Origin: Agroathelia rolfsii
Lineage: Eukaryota; Basidiomycota; Agaricomycetes; Amylocorticiales; Amylocorticiaceae
Assembly: GCA_018343915.1 (NCBI GenBank)
Contig: JABRWF010000002.1
Span: forward strand, 3,472,001-3,536,000
Direction: 5' to 3'
DNA: 64,000 nucleotides
The position numbers and the translations under genes are program-made. Below the pieces are notes generated by a model, which saw only the letters and a list, made by a program, of their open reading frames with translations, had not been told where the DNA came from and made no database searches. This document shows positions 1 through 10,279 of the stretch, one piece after another. How positions within the stretch are numbered: the stretch's first letter is position 1; every line of letters starts with the position of its first letter.

Positions 1-206
1 TGGTACTTGTCTTGTTCCCCTTCTGGGGTGTACCAGGTATCGGATTCTCTACAATTTCATTGAGATTCAGTAGTTGAAGTAAGGCATTCGTTTGTGCCTG
101 TTGGAGTGTCTGAGAAGTGATAGTAACCGCCTAGGTACGATTTAGCAAGTATACACAAGGCTTGATGCGTTATTCTAGGTGATACCTTGGCTGCGATGTT
201 GGACAT
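1..206 (-). CDS. 5' end of an unidentified protein-coding gene (leaves window on the left)
   Basis: Read on the minus strand. The ATG is at 206-204 and a 21-nt first exon (206-186) encodes MSNIAAK. It is followed by a plausible 76-nt intron (185-110) with a GTATCA donor and a CTTCTCAG acceptor. Exon 2 (109-1) is fully open and reads on as TLQQAQTNALLQLLNLNEIV, then a Pro/Thr/Lys-rich stretch to the window edge. The splice joins two open segments in frame, and the product looks like real protein with a Leu/Gln-rich amphipathic segment. I do not recognise the family. It is divergent from amidase A, so the 450 bp between them would hold both promoters. The evidence is splice logic and open frame only. 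Confidence 0.45.
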
Positions 207-657
207 GACCTTGTATTCACAAGCACATACGACAGTGTAATGATCCTATAACCACTTGAATGCTGAGAACCACGTTGCGTTAACAAACAAGCTGAGCGCT
301 AATGATCCCAATGCGCGCTTTTGGCACAGCCACAGCTTGTACCTTCATCTTCGAGTCAAGTCAGCTGCGATTTTGAACTATCTTTTCCAGTTCTTCATAC
401 TAGTACATCATCGACTTATCGTATACCAGTATATTTGAATAATCTTGCTCTAGCCCCTCTTATCTCACATGTTCTCCAGGCTTCTAGTGTAGCACGTCTG
501 GGCTGAACTCTACCTCACGAGACCTGTCTCCATACCATGATTCATGTCCTAATCATATTTCCCCAAAAGAAGCAACAACTGATAAGACGCTATTGATATC
601 TCGGCGAAGAGGCCTCTGATCCCATATAACGTCCTTTCATACATTTGCTATCTCATC
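207..657. promoter_or_regulatory. Divergent intergenic region upstream of amidase A
   Basis: This is non-coding space between the minus-strand gene start (206) and the ATG of amidase A (658). A TATA-like ATATAA lies at 624-629, about 30 bp before the ATG, and the 40 bp before the ATG are pyrimidine-rich, as is common in fungal promoters. The short open frames here have no coding character. No operator or known binding motif was recognised. Confidence 0.35.
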
Positions 658-2753
658 ATGGCCGCTTCCCAATCCACTGAAACTACTCCCTCACAGCTCT
701 CATGGGAAAGCGTGGGTGAACGCAAGAAGGCGCTGCAACAGTCTGTTCTTGAGCGCTTCCCCGACTGGCGTATATCCCAGCTGCCCTCTCATGATGTGCT
801 AGACGTCACCGCCATTGTGCTATCTAGACTTTCAGATCGAGAGCGCCAAATCGTTGCGTATGATGCTGTGGATCTTGTGGAACGTATTAAAAAGCGCCAA
901 TACACTGCCGTCGAAGTTCTTACGGCGTTCTGTAAAGTCGCGACGGCGGCTTATGAGACTACCAACTGCCTTACTGAGATCTTCTTCGAAGATGGCCTGA
1001 AGCGTGCCGAAGAGCTCGATAGGCATCTTGAAGCTACAGGCCAGGTCGTAGGACCACTCCATGGACTTCCTATTTCCTTAAAGGACCACATCTCTGTCAA
1101 AGGGTGTTTCATGACGGCAGGATACACAAAATGGGTGTCTAATGGCCCTGCGGATAAGGATGCGCCTCTCATAGCCCAGTTACGCAGAGCCGGGGCAGTG
1201 TTTTACGTCAAGACAAATGTTCCCCAGACAATGATGGTTTGTGAATTGGATGTCGACTGTTCTAAATTTCGCTTTGATCTAATAAGAACTTGGTTGCAGT
1301 CGCTGGAATGCAATAACAACGTATTTGGAACAACAGTTAATCCATATAACACAAATTTGACATCCGGGGGCAGTTCTGGAGGAGAAGGTGCCCTCATTGC
1401 TTGTCATGGCAGTCCGCTTGGGCTTGTGAGATTATTTGTCTATGGTCATATTTAGACTAAGATATTGACTATGAAATGACAGGGCACTGATATTGGCGGT
1501 AGCATCGTGAGTTTACTCAGCCCTTTCATGATTTCGACGTCTGATTCGAGAATATAAGCGTGCTCCAAGTGCTTACTGCGGAATTTATGGGTTGAAACCT
1601 TCTGTGGGGAGACTGCCTAAAGATGGATTAAACGCAACAATTTTGGGAAACGACTATGTGATGAGCGTTTTGGGTCCTATGGCTTCTTCTGCTCGTTCTC
1701 TTGCTCTCTATGCGCAAGTCCTACTGGACGACGAACCATGGCTTACAGAGCCATTTGTGTTACCTATGCCGTGGCAGCATTCCACCATTGATAGCTATAA
1801 CGGTTCACGCAAAATTTCAGTCGCAATTTTGTGGTGAGTTTTTGAAAACTTAAAGAGCTAATAAAGTTGAATAATAAACTTGTGGAAAGGGACGATGGTG
1901 TTGTTGCCCCCCATCCTCCTATCTATGACGCTTTGCGCAAACTGCAACAAGTCCTTGTCGCTTCTGGGCATGATGTGATTGATTGGGAGCCTGTAGATCA
2001 TCAAGGAGCGTGGGATCTTATTGTATGTCTTGTGTGTCATACTCTTTACGGGATCCAGGCTCATATATTAAACTGTAAAGACATCACTTTATTTCCCTGA
2101 AGGCGGAGAAGTTTACAAGAACGTCATATGTGGTGCAGAACCTATTGCTGAACCCATGACGCCCCAAACGGAGTGGATTTTGTCTCATGCACCCAATAGC
2201 GGCAAAGGGCTTTCAATACAGGAAGGTTTCGAACTCAATACGACTCGTGAGGCGTTCCGCACAAAAATCGCCGAGCATTGGAATAACACCAGTAAGAGGA
2301 CCGCTTCGGGAAAGCCTGTGGATGTTATCCTGTGCCCAGCGTAAGTGAAATCTTCCTGTACTTCTAGTAAGCGTCGGTAATATCTGACATTTTCGCAGTG
2401 CTCCTACTCTGGCACCACCTCATGATACTACTCGATGGTGGAGCTATACGTAGGTCACAAACGACTGTTTTTAGGGACATGCGATTAATGAGTGGTATAG
2501 TTCGTACTGGAACCTTCTGGACTATTCTTCGGTAGTTTTTCCCGTTGGCCGACTGACGCCCGAAAGTCTCTCGACTATCAGTGCACATCCAAGGCATCCG
2601 GCCCGTAACGATATTGAAGAATTTATCAACGCTCAATGGGACCATAAAATGTACGCAGGTGCCCCAATTGGTCTGCAAGTAGTGGGGAGGCGTCTTCAGG
2701 AAGAAAAAGTACTGGGTGTTCTTAACATCTTGGAGGGATTACTGCAAGTGTAG
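658..2753 (+). CDS. Amidase A, amidase-signature family (acetamidase-like), 8 exons
   Basis: Hydrolyses a carboxamide to acid and ammonia by family membership; substrate unknown; no signal peptide, so probably cytosolic. Exons: 658-1236, 1300-1425, 1483-1506, 1559-1833, 1890-2022, 2081-2340, 2399-2449, 2501-2753. They join into 566 codons without a stop, normal for fungal amidases. Seen in the sequence: the catalytic Lys in GLPISLKDH (K142), the cis-Ser in GGSSGGEGALIA (S218) and the nucleophile Ser in GTDIGGSIR (S242), matching the FAAH-type Ser-cisSer-Lys triad in order and spacing. The C-terminal motif QVVGRRLQEEKVLG is also present. Exon 3 is only 24 nt and encodes GTDIGGSI. Introns are 51-63 nt. 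The ATG chosen gives a first exon of exactly 579 nt, as in the three paralogues. Exon 6 is 12 nt longer than in B and C. Physiological role not known. Confidence 0.9.
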
Positions 2754-3231
2754 GGACACATCGTTGGCATAAACGAAGACGTCGACACCGTCATACTAGT
2801 TATAAACCATATTGTCATGGTGCTATCCTTTTTTTATGGAGCATTTTGAGGTGATAGCAATAAATCAATATTGATCAAGAGGCGTTGATTTCTTCACAAG
2901 AGGACCGGTGGGGACACTGATACTATATGTTCGCAGGAATGAAAAGGGAGCAAGACCCTGCCTAGTTTTATCAACAAAACATAAAGAGAATGAAGAGTGA
3001 CTAATCCATCAAGAGAAATATGTTTCCGTACATAGATTTACATAGTAATGGAAGACTTGAGTCTTCGACGAGTCCGAGTCTGAGATGTATCATGCGCGAT
3101 ACGCCACTTAGTGTTATCGGTCAGCGTTACTAATCGTTACAAGTATTAACCAGTAATTTAATCAGCTATGCTTAGTGAAAAGCGAAGCTGATCTTTGGAG
3201 CACGCTATGTGGTCTAGATGCGGTGTTGGGT

Positions 3232-3250
3232 GAAAGCGCTCCGCGCTTTC
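3232..3250. repeat. Short GC-rich hairpin, shared with 58312-58330
   Basis: The 8-nt arms GAAAGCGC (3232-3239) and GCGCTTTC (3243-3250) enclose loop TCC. The flanks (GGTGTTGGGT before, CGATCGCGGCTGGG after) resemble those of the second copy near amidase C, where the arms are identical but the loop is GTA. It may be a short mobile or structured element in the intergenic DNA of the cluster. Confidence 0.6.
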
Positions 3251-3601
3251 CGATCGCGGCTGGGCTTGTAAACCTGAGGGGAAACAAAAGGTGAGCAGCG
3301 GGGTGGGTGGGACTCACCTTCTCTCGCTGATCATTTCCCTTCTGGCTATCAGCCAGGCCACAATGATTGGAGAGTTCCTTGTTCCCGATTTTATAGATAA
3401 TTATTTAGGAAAATAAGTTACAGAGGGAGGAGAGGGTGGGTTGAAAGAGCGAGCTGAGCGGGTAAATGTGGTAGCAGATGGAGCAAGACATGGGTCATTC
3501 TCTGGCATGGATTTGCCTCCGCCGCGTATTCCAAAGACACCACTTAATGCCGGCGTTCCTTGGCAGAAAGCCCTCAAGAATAGTCGGGTCCCATGTAAAA
3601 A

Positions 3602-3648
3602 AAACGCATTCGGTGACTAATATCAGATATTAGTCACTCAAGGCGTTT
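3602..3648. repeat. Inverted repeat (stem-loop) between amidases A and B
   Basis: The perfect 11-nt arms GTGACTAATAT (3613-3623) and ATATTAGTCAC (3627-3637) enclose loop CAG. Outer arms AAACGC (3602-3607) and GCGTTT (3643-3648) extend the structure. It could be the core of a miniature inverted-repeat element or a structured RNA/terminator. No second copy was noticed in the window. Confidence 0.6.
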
Positions 3649-3967
3649 CTTACACATTCATTATACACATCGGTAAGGTCCGACCAAGTGGCAAGTTCGA
3701 TTGTTCGGCTTCACTTTCATTGAGCATGTATGAGTCACTAGGGGTTCGACCGTAGTTACTCGATCTTTTTATAGCAGTGTTATTCTATAACCCCATTCTG
3801 CTATCAACCTATACTCCATTACATGAAGATGACGTGAGATCTATTCATGTATTACTCAGAAAATAAGCTAAAGTCATACAAAGCAACCCGGGCTACTTAA
3901 AGCCGGACGAAGAGACTACTAAATACCCTACCACTTCCTTGCATATCTCTAGTACCCCACTAGCAAC

Positions 3968-6050
3968 ATGACCGATTCCAAGCTTACTGAGACCTATCGT
4001 TCACAGCTCTCATGGAAGAGCGTGAGCACTCGCAAAAAAGCAGAGCAACAGTCGATTCTCAACCGCTTTCCTGACTGGCGCTTGCTCAACGTTCCTTCTC
4101 TCGATGTGCTAGACATTACTACTGTTGTACTCTCCAGACTATCAGATCGGGAGCGCCAAATTGTTGCTTATGACGCTGTGGACCTCGTGGGTCATATCAA
4201 AAATCGCGAATATACTGCCGTCGAAGTCCTCACCGCGTTTTGCAAAGTCGCAACTGCGACTCACGAGACTACCAATTGCTTAACAGATATATTCTTTGAG
4301 GAGGGTCTAAAGCGTGCGGAAGAGTTAGACAAGTATCTTGAAGCTACTGGTCGAGTTGTAGGGCCTCTTCATGGCCTTCCAATCTCTGTCAAGGATCACA
4401 TCCCTATCAAGGGATATCACGCAACGGTTGGATATATTCGAGAGGCATTTGAGGCACCTCAGGACCACGATGCACCTATTATAGCCCAATTACGAAAGGC
4501 CGGGGCAGTGTTTTACGTCAAAACAAGTAATACTCAAGGATTACTGGTTGGTCATTTGCTTCGTCGTTCTCAGACCTACGTTTTTTAAACTCGATTTGTA
4601 GTCACTTGAGTGCGACAATAATGTGTTTGGAAGGACGGTGAACCCATATAACAGAGGTTTAACATCTGGAGGAAGCACTGGTGGAGAAGGACCTCTCATT
4701 GCTTGTCATGGTAGTCCACTTGGGATCGTGAGTTTTTTTATGATAAGTTGCTGTTGTTTGAAACATTGACCATAAACAACAGGGCACCGACATCGGCGGT
4801 AGCATCGTGAGTTCATATCATTTGCTGTAGGGGTCTTGTGTCTGATCAAAAAATCGATAAATAAGCGTATCCCTAGTGCTTACTGCGGCATCTACGGATT
4901 GAAGCCTTCCCTAGGCAGGTTACCTAGAGATGGTATGATTGTGACAACTCCGGGTAGTGAATTCGTGCAGCTAGCTATGGGTCCCATAGCTTCATCTGCC
5001 CGCTCTCTTGCCTTGTATGCACAGGTCTTACTGGATGATAAGTCATGGGATAATGAACCATCTGTACTACCTATACCATGGGAGCCATCTGTCATTGACG
5101 CCTATGGAAGTTCTCGCAAGATCTCGGTCGCAATTCTATGGTGAGAGACTAAATTGTATGGATTACTGAGACCACAAAATAAGTCTGTAAAAAGGGACGA
5201 TGGCATTGTCGCTCCCCATCCTCCGATTTATGATGCTTTGCACAAGTTACAAAAAGCCCTTGTTGCTAATGGACACGAAGCAATTGACTGGGAGCCTCTG
5301 GATCATCAATATGCATGGGAGCTCATTGTATGTATTACATTTCACGCTCTCTTCAAATAACTTACAACCGTTACTGGTAAGACTTCATGCTACTTCCCTG
5401 AAGGCGGGGAAATGTATAGGAGTGCCATGGAAGGCGTTGAGCCCATACTCCCTCAATCTGAGTGGATATTATCCCATGCTCCTAATGGCGGCAAAGCACT
5501 GTCCATGCAGGAAGTTTTTAAACTCAATGCGGCTCGTGAGGCATTCCGAACGAGAATTGCAGAGCACTGGAATAGTACCCATAAGAAGACAGCCTCTGGA
5601 AAGTCTGTAGATGTTATTCTTTCTCCGGTGTAAGTGGCATCTTATTGGGTTTGTAGCAATTGTGGTGCTAGTTCATAATCTAAGACGTATTTTTAGTGCT
5701 TCTACGCTAGCATCACCTCATGATACCACTCGATGGTGGGGATACACGTATGTTAAAAATCAAAATTTCCCAAATTAAGGTCTGTTGCTAATAAATAGAG
5801 TAGCTCATACTGGAACCTCCTTGACTATTCCGCAGTAGTCTTTCCTGTTGGACAACTAACTTCTGGAAGTCTCTCAAGCCTTAGTGCTTACCCAAGAAAT
5901 CCACCTCGCAATGAAACCGAGAAGTTTATCAGTAACCAATGGGATCCGAAAACATACATAAATGCTCCAATTAGCCTGCAGATAGTTGGGAGACGTCTGC
6001 AAGAGGAAAAAGTACTTGGTGCCCTTAGCTTGTTGGAGGCGTTGTTATAA
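3968..6050 (+). CDS. Amidase B, amidase-signature family, 8 exons
   Basis: Paralogue of A in the same orientation. Exons: 3968-4546, 4602-4727, 4783-4806, 4866-5140, 5195-5327, 5382-5629, 5697-5747, 5804-6050, giving 560 codons with no internal stop. The triad is conserved: K142 (GLPISVKDH), cis-Ser S218 in GGSTGGEG (the second Ser of A is Thr here) and nucleophile S242 in GTDIGGSI, again on a 24-nt microexon. Two features differ from the siblings. Intron 1 has the weak donor GTTGGT, and 'ASSARSLA' follows GPI rather than GPM. Exon 5 through exon 6, including the intron between them, is nearly identical to gene C, which suggests recent conversion. The stop and first ~35 nt of 3' UTR look like gene D, after which C-like sequence resumes. 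It is the last gene before the transposon block. Substrate unknown. Confidence 0.88.
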
Positions 6051-6506
6051 GTTAGGTGCGCAGGTAAAAGACCTGACATAAGTATTTAACATATTAGAGG
6101 CATTGTTGCAGGGGTAGGAGCGCAATGAACAGAGCTGTAACCATCTGTAGCAGTATTTGCATCAATGAATGAAACACAAATCAGGTTAAGCATCATGAGA
6201 AATCAAAAAATGAAGGTATAGAACTATAATTGCCGAGTAAGTACCTCTGGTTCTGTACAACCTGGTTAGCACTGGCACTTAGGCTGTTAGTGGCAATATC
6301 CAATTCCGGTTAAAGTTTGACAATACGCATAAGGCATAGTATGATATTACACAGGTAGGAGTAGATTGATAGTACCCTTGTGTTCCAAGGTTGCCATTAG
6401 TACGCTTGCTATGTCCTTACCAATGTTGGAGTTTTGATAATCTTCTATAGGCGGGTCCCGATGTTGTCTGCACTCAATTGAATTAGATAGTTTTGACACA
6501 GCCATA
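6051..6506 (+). other. 3' flank of amidase B, homologous to the 3' flank of C
   Basis: No gene is visible. After a D-like stretch (about 6051-6083) the sequence carries a remnant of a C-like last exon (TTAACATATTAGAGGCATTG, near 6086-6105). It then matches the region downstream of C (57434-57770) with many substitutions. The match continues to GACACAGCCATA at 6495-6506, where the transposon block begins abruptly. Confidence 0.6.
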
Positions 6507-7990
6507 TGTTACGAGTCGCTCATTGTATTATAAATTTATTGAAATTTTCTTATTATTTTTCTGATTTTTTCCTGATTTTTCTCTATTTTTTGATGTATAA
6601 ATTGTATATTATATAAGCGGACATTATATAAGTAGTTTGATGACTAAGCAAGTCATATAATCAGTCATCATGTGACTAGCCATTATGTAACTACTAGTTG
6701 TTGAAAGATATGTATATTTCAATACATCCAATCTTTCTAAATATTCCAATGAACACTTCAATAAATTAGTTTATATCTTATCTATCACTGTTATTTATTT
6801 CAAGAATTTACAACCATTAGTTGTGGAGAAATAAAACAATTATTCATTCACTTTATTCTGAATATTTCCAAAATATATTCATATTTCAATATTCATTTCT
6901 TAAAATCATTTAAATATTCATTTTAAATATCTTTTGTTCAAACAATTCACTTTACTTACTAATACACAATTGTGATTATAAATCAGCTTACAAATCACAC
7001 AAATAAATTAGTAATCACCTTTAAAGACATTAGTAATATTTGAGATATATTACTAATATCACTTTCCTATTCATTCAAATATTCAATTTGCTTACAAATA
7101 CTATACTTAGCTTATAGAGCAGATTTGTCAGTATAAACCTTATACTCTTTACTTACTAAGCAGATTACTTAAGCAAAGACATTGCTTACAAATCCTTCAG
7201 AAATTAGAATATTTTGTAGTATATAAACCCTAGCTAAATCAGCTGTAAAATATAAGTTATTTCACTTGAAAATAGTGAGTTAAATAGTCTACAAGACTAG
7301 CTCCTAGGGTACTAACTTCACCCTAGACTTACCAAGTCTACAAGATAAGAAAACAAGCCTTTCCTAAGGGAAAACAAGTAGGTAGTCTCAAAGAGACACC
7401 GGCTACAATCTTATCTTAAGTATAGCATAGTTACTAATTGCTTCTTACCTAGGAAACTTTGCCTAATCTTAGGAAACAATTCAAGCCTGCACTTTTCACA
7501 CAAGTAAGTGTTTGCTTCATAACAGGTAACTTGTGAGCTAGCATATAGCCACACTATACAACCAAGAACTACCATAGTTCAATACTAGTTATGTTACTTA
7601 TTATATAAGCAGAGTCTAAAACATAAGTCTAGACTATAATATCATGATAGACTCACTATAGTACAATATTGCATTATACTTAGCACTCCTGTATACAGAC
7701 TATATACTATATGCATAGACTAGGTAGAATTAGTATATAATCCTATAGTGCCTCTGCCTAAAGACCCCAGATTTGTTCTCTTTGTCTTTAGGTAAGTATA
7801 GTAGTGCTTTATAATAAATAATAACTAACATAATAAAACTTTATCTTCAGAGTCATAATTCTTAGGCCTATAGGGCCTATCCCTCTCCCCTTCCTCTACT
7901 CCCCTAAATCCTCTCTGCTCTATGCTAAGAGGTAATAAGTATGCTCCATGCTACTTATTATTTAAAGAGGTAGCTTAGTACTCCTCTTTA
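6507..7990 (+). mobile_element. LTR-1 (chromovirus LTR) fragment, left edge of the transposon block
   Basis: It begins TGTTACGAGTCGCTCATTGT like the other LTR-1 copies and keeps the TATATAA box, the CCTAAAGAC...GTCTTTAGG stem, the GTAAGT donor, AACTAAC and TTATCTTCAG. An LTR-2 solo copy interrupts it (6699-7584). The 3' third is missing: the match fades near 7990 and LTR-3-like sequence follows. The end coordinate is approximate. It marks the border between unique genic DNA and repeats. Confidence 0.8.
6699..7584 (+). mobile_element. LTR-2 solo LTR, TSD CTAGT
   Basis: Starts TGTTGAAAGATATG and ends GTTCAATA (CA decayed to TA). It is flanked by perfect 5-bp repeats CTAGT (6694-6698 and 7585-7589), and LTR-1 resumes seamlessly after it. 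Length is 886 bp, close to the copies at 38699 (888) and 51009 (870). No coding sequence. Confidence 0.9.
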
Positions 7991-7999
7991 TAGCAATAA

Positions 8000-8848
8000 A
8001 CAATAATACTATGAATAATACTATGAATACTATAAATACTGTGAATAGTTCCTATGGAATTGTTAGTAAAATTTTATGACTTCTCTAGCCTAATCCAAGG
8101 CTGGAGGTGATGCTCTTAGGGTTTCTAACCCTGAGGTTAACTATGGAATGGTGAACTATGACTTATAATAGCTTTGACTATAACTTGGGCTTACAGGAAA
8201 TAATATAGAGGCAAGGAAATATGCTTAGAGCTATTAGTGGCTTGTGAGGGGACTTTAGACAAGGGAAAAGATAATAGAATTGACAAAAGAGGTCTATGAG
8301 ATGGGGGACATCTCTTAGACCTTAGTAACTTAAATACATGATTTGTATACTATTGTTCTCTTACTTTGGTACGCTTTCCTAGCTTCTAATCCTTACTAAT
8401 AATCTAGTATTACTCCTAAGATTCTCCTTGATTGTTCCAGTGATCAGCAGTATGTGCTGTAGTCCCTTTGTACCTGTAATAGTACCTGAAGATGAGAGAT
8501 TGCAAAGTTATGCTCTTTTTGTGACGTGACATGTCATATGTCACAACCAGCGTAGCAATGGCAGCAAGGGAGCGGAAATACAGGTATGCCTCTTTCTAAG
8601 CCTAAGGCTTAGAACTGAGCTGTGATAAAATAGCAACTATGGCTTACTATGATATACTATGACTTGTAACTAGTGTACTATAAAGTATAATATGCTATGG
8701 CTTTTATATGGCTTGATATAATCTTTAAGAAATCCTTTGACAGCTGCATGGTAATTCTAGATATTTGCTTGGTAAACCTGAGTGTATACTTAGTAAATAT
8801 GAATAAATACTATAATAACTATAACATAGTACAACTAGGATTGTGATA
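8000..8848 (+). mobile_element. LTR-3 copy, 5' end degraded
   Basis: Resembles the LTR-3 copies at 22687, 44372 and 47357: 'CTTAGGGTTTCTAACCCTGA', 'GACATCTCTTAGACCTTAG', and an ending in GGATTGTGATA at 8848. The 5' terminus is replaced by AT-rich short repeats (AATACTATG) near 8000, so the start is approximate and no TSD pair can be assigned. Confidence 0.7.
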
Positions 8849-9046
8849 GCTAGTCAGAATTCCTCTCTGCCTTCTACCTTATTATTCAATTCTGTCCAGG
8901 ACACTTAGGAGAGAAACCTAACTCCCTTACTAGATAATAGGACATCTACCTAAAAAGGGGGGATAGTGGCTATACCAGCATTAACCCCTATAACCTCCAA
9001 CCTATCTTCATCTTTGAGCAGATCTCTACATCCCTCTAAGCCACTA
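8849..9046. other. Unassigned 198-bp segment between LTR copies
   Basis: Matches none of the LTR families in this window. It contains a purine run AAAAAGGGGGGATAG near 8954-8968 that could be a polypurine tract of an otherwise lost element. No open frame. It lies in the part of the block that appears rearranged. Confidence 0.4.
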
Positions 9047-9860
9047 TGTTACAAGTTGATCTATATACTATAAATTTATTTAAGATTTCTTATTATTTTT
9101 CTAATTTTTCTCCGATTTTTCTCTATTTTTTGGTATATAATATGTATATTACATAAGTAGACATCACATAAGTACTCTGATGACTAAGCAAAGTCATGTG
9201 ATCAGTCATCATGTGACTGGCCATTATGTGACTACTAGTCATGTAACTTATTATGTAAAGCAGGTCTAGAATATGATACTATTATAGACTTACTATGATG
9301 CAATATCACATCATACTTAGTACCTCTGTGCACAGACCATATACCAGTGCATAGACCAGGTAGAAATAGTATATAACCCTGTAGTGCCTCTACCTGAAGA
9401 CCCCAGATTTGTTTTCTTTGTCTTCAGGTAAGTACAGTAGTGCTTTGTATTTAATAGTTAGCTAATACAATAAAAACTTTGTCTTCAGAGTCCCTATCTC
9501 TCTCTCCCTTCCCCCACCAAATCCTCTCTGCTCAGTACTAGGAGGTTGTGAGCATGCTTTGTACTGCTTACAGAAGAGATAAGCTCAGTGCAAGTCTCTG
9601 TGTGCATGCATAAGACAGGTCCAGCCCTAGTAGTAACCATTTGCATCTGCAATAACACAAATATATATAGTGCTCAGTGCACTCAAGCAAGTAAAGGCTC
9701 TGCCCTATACTTGTCAAGGTTAAGATACCCCAACACCTACTTATATACACAAGAACATTGGTATCTCAATAATAGCCTTTACTTGAAAGTCTAGCAGACT
9801 TAGAGTAAAGCCTAGGAATTGACAAGCTCTGGTGTGAGTGACAACAAGGACCATGCATAG
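9047..9860 (+). mobile_element. LTR-1 copy, 3' end cut by the chromovirus at 9861
   Basis: Starts TGTTACAAGTTGATCTATAT and runs in LTR-1 order (TATATAA box, stem, GTAAGT donor, AATAAA, GTCTTCAGAG). It stops at GGACCATGCATAG, exactly where the full chromovirus begins. About 140 bp of the LTR 3' end is missing. The sequence right of the chromovirus is not its continuation but an inverted LTR-1 of another subtype. Confidence 0.8.
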
Positions 9861-10160
9861 TGTTACGAGTTGCTCGTTGTATTATAAATTTATTTAGAAT
9901 TTTTCATTATTTTTCTGATTTTTCTCTGATTTTTCTCTATTTTTTGATATATAACTTGTATATTACATAAGCGGACATTACATAAGTACTTTGATGACTA
10001 AGCAAGTCATGTGATTAGTCATCATGTGACTGGCCATTATGTGACCACTAGTCATGTGACATATTATGTAAGCTATAACTCACTATGGTGCAATATTGTA
10101 TCATACTTAGCACCACTACACACAGACCATGGACCCCATGCACAGACCAGGTAGAATTAG

Positions 10161-10167
10161 TATATAA
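10161..10167 (+). promoter_or_regulatory. TATA box of the LTR-1 promoter
   Basis: TATATAA lies 29-35 bp upstream of AGATTTGTTCT (10196-10206), the probable RNA start. The same TATATAA is conserved in most LTR-1 copies at the equivalent place, for example near 7733, 16398, 20780, 28881 and 49934. Confidence 0.6.
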
Positions 10168-10218
10168 CCCTGTAGGGCCTCTGCCTGAAGACCCTAGATT
10201 TGTTCTCTTCATCTTCAG

Positions 10219-10279
10219 GTAAGCACAAGTAGTGCTTTGTATCAAGTAGTTACTAACATAATAAAACCTTCATCTTCAG
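10219..10279 (+). other. Intron-like segment in the LTR-1 leader (61 nt)
   Basis: Donor CTTCAG|GTAAGC (10218/10219), branch-point TACTAAC (10251-10257), AATAAA (10260-10265) and acceptor CATCTTCAG (ends 10279) form a complete fungal-size intron. The exon sequence before the donor and the end of the intron share CATCTTCAG. The upstream arm CCTGAAGA (10184-10191) can pair with either TCTTCAG copy. Equivalent segments lie at 26531-26591 and 49992-50052, both also 61 nt. A few LTR-1 copies have lost the donor (ATAAGT). Splicing is inferred, not shown. Confidence 0.55.

Larger units (their letters stand above)
2754..3967. other. Intergenic region A-B with two hairpins
   Basis: This 1.2-kb spacer shows no convincing gene. 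It holds two strong inverted repeats (listed separately at 3232-3250 and 3602-3648) and a GC-richer stretch at about 3190-3350 related to one downstream of amidase C. The last 150 bp should contain the promoter of amidase B; a TATA-like TTTTTATAG lies near 3766-3774, but it is about 195 bp from the ATG. Confidence 0.5.
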
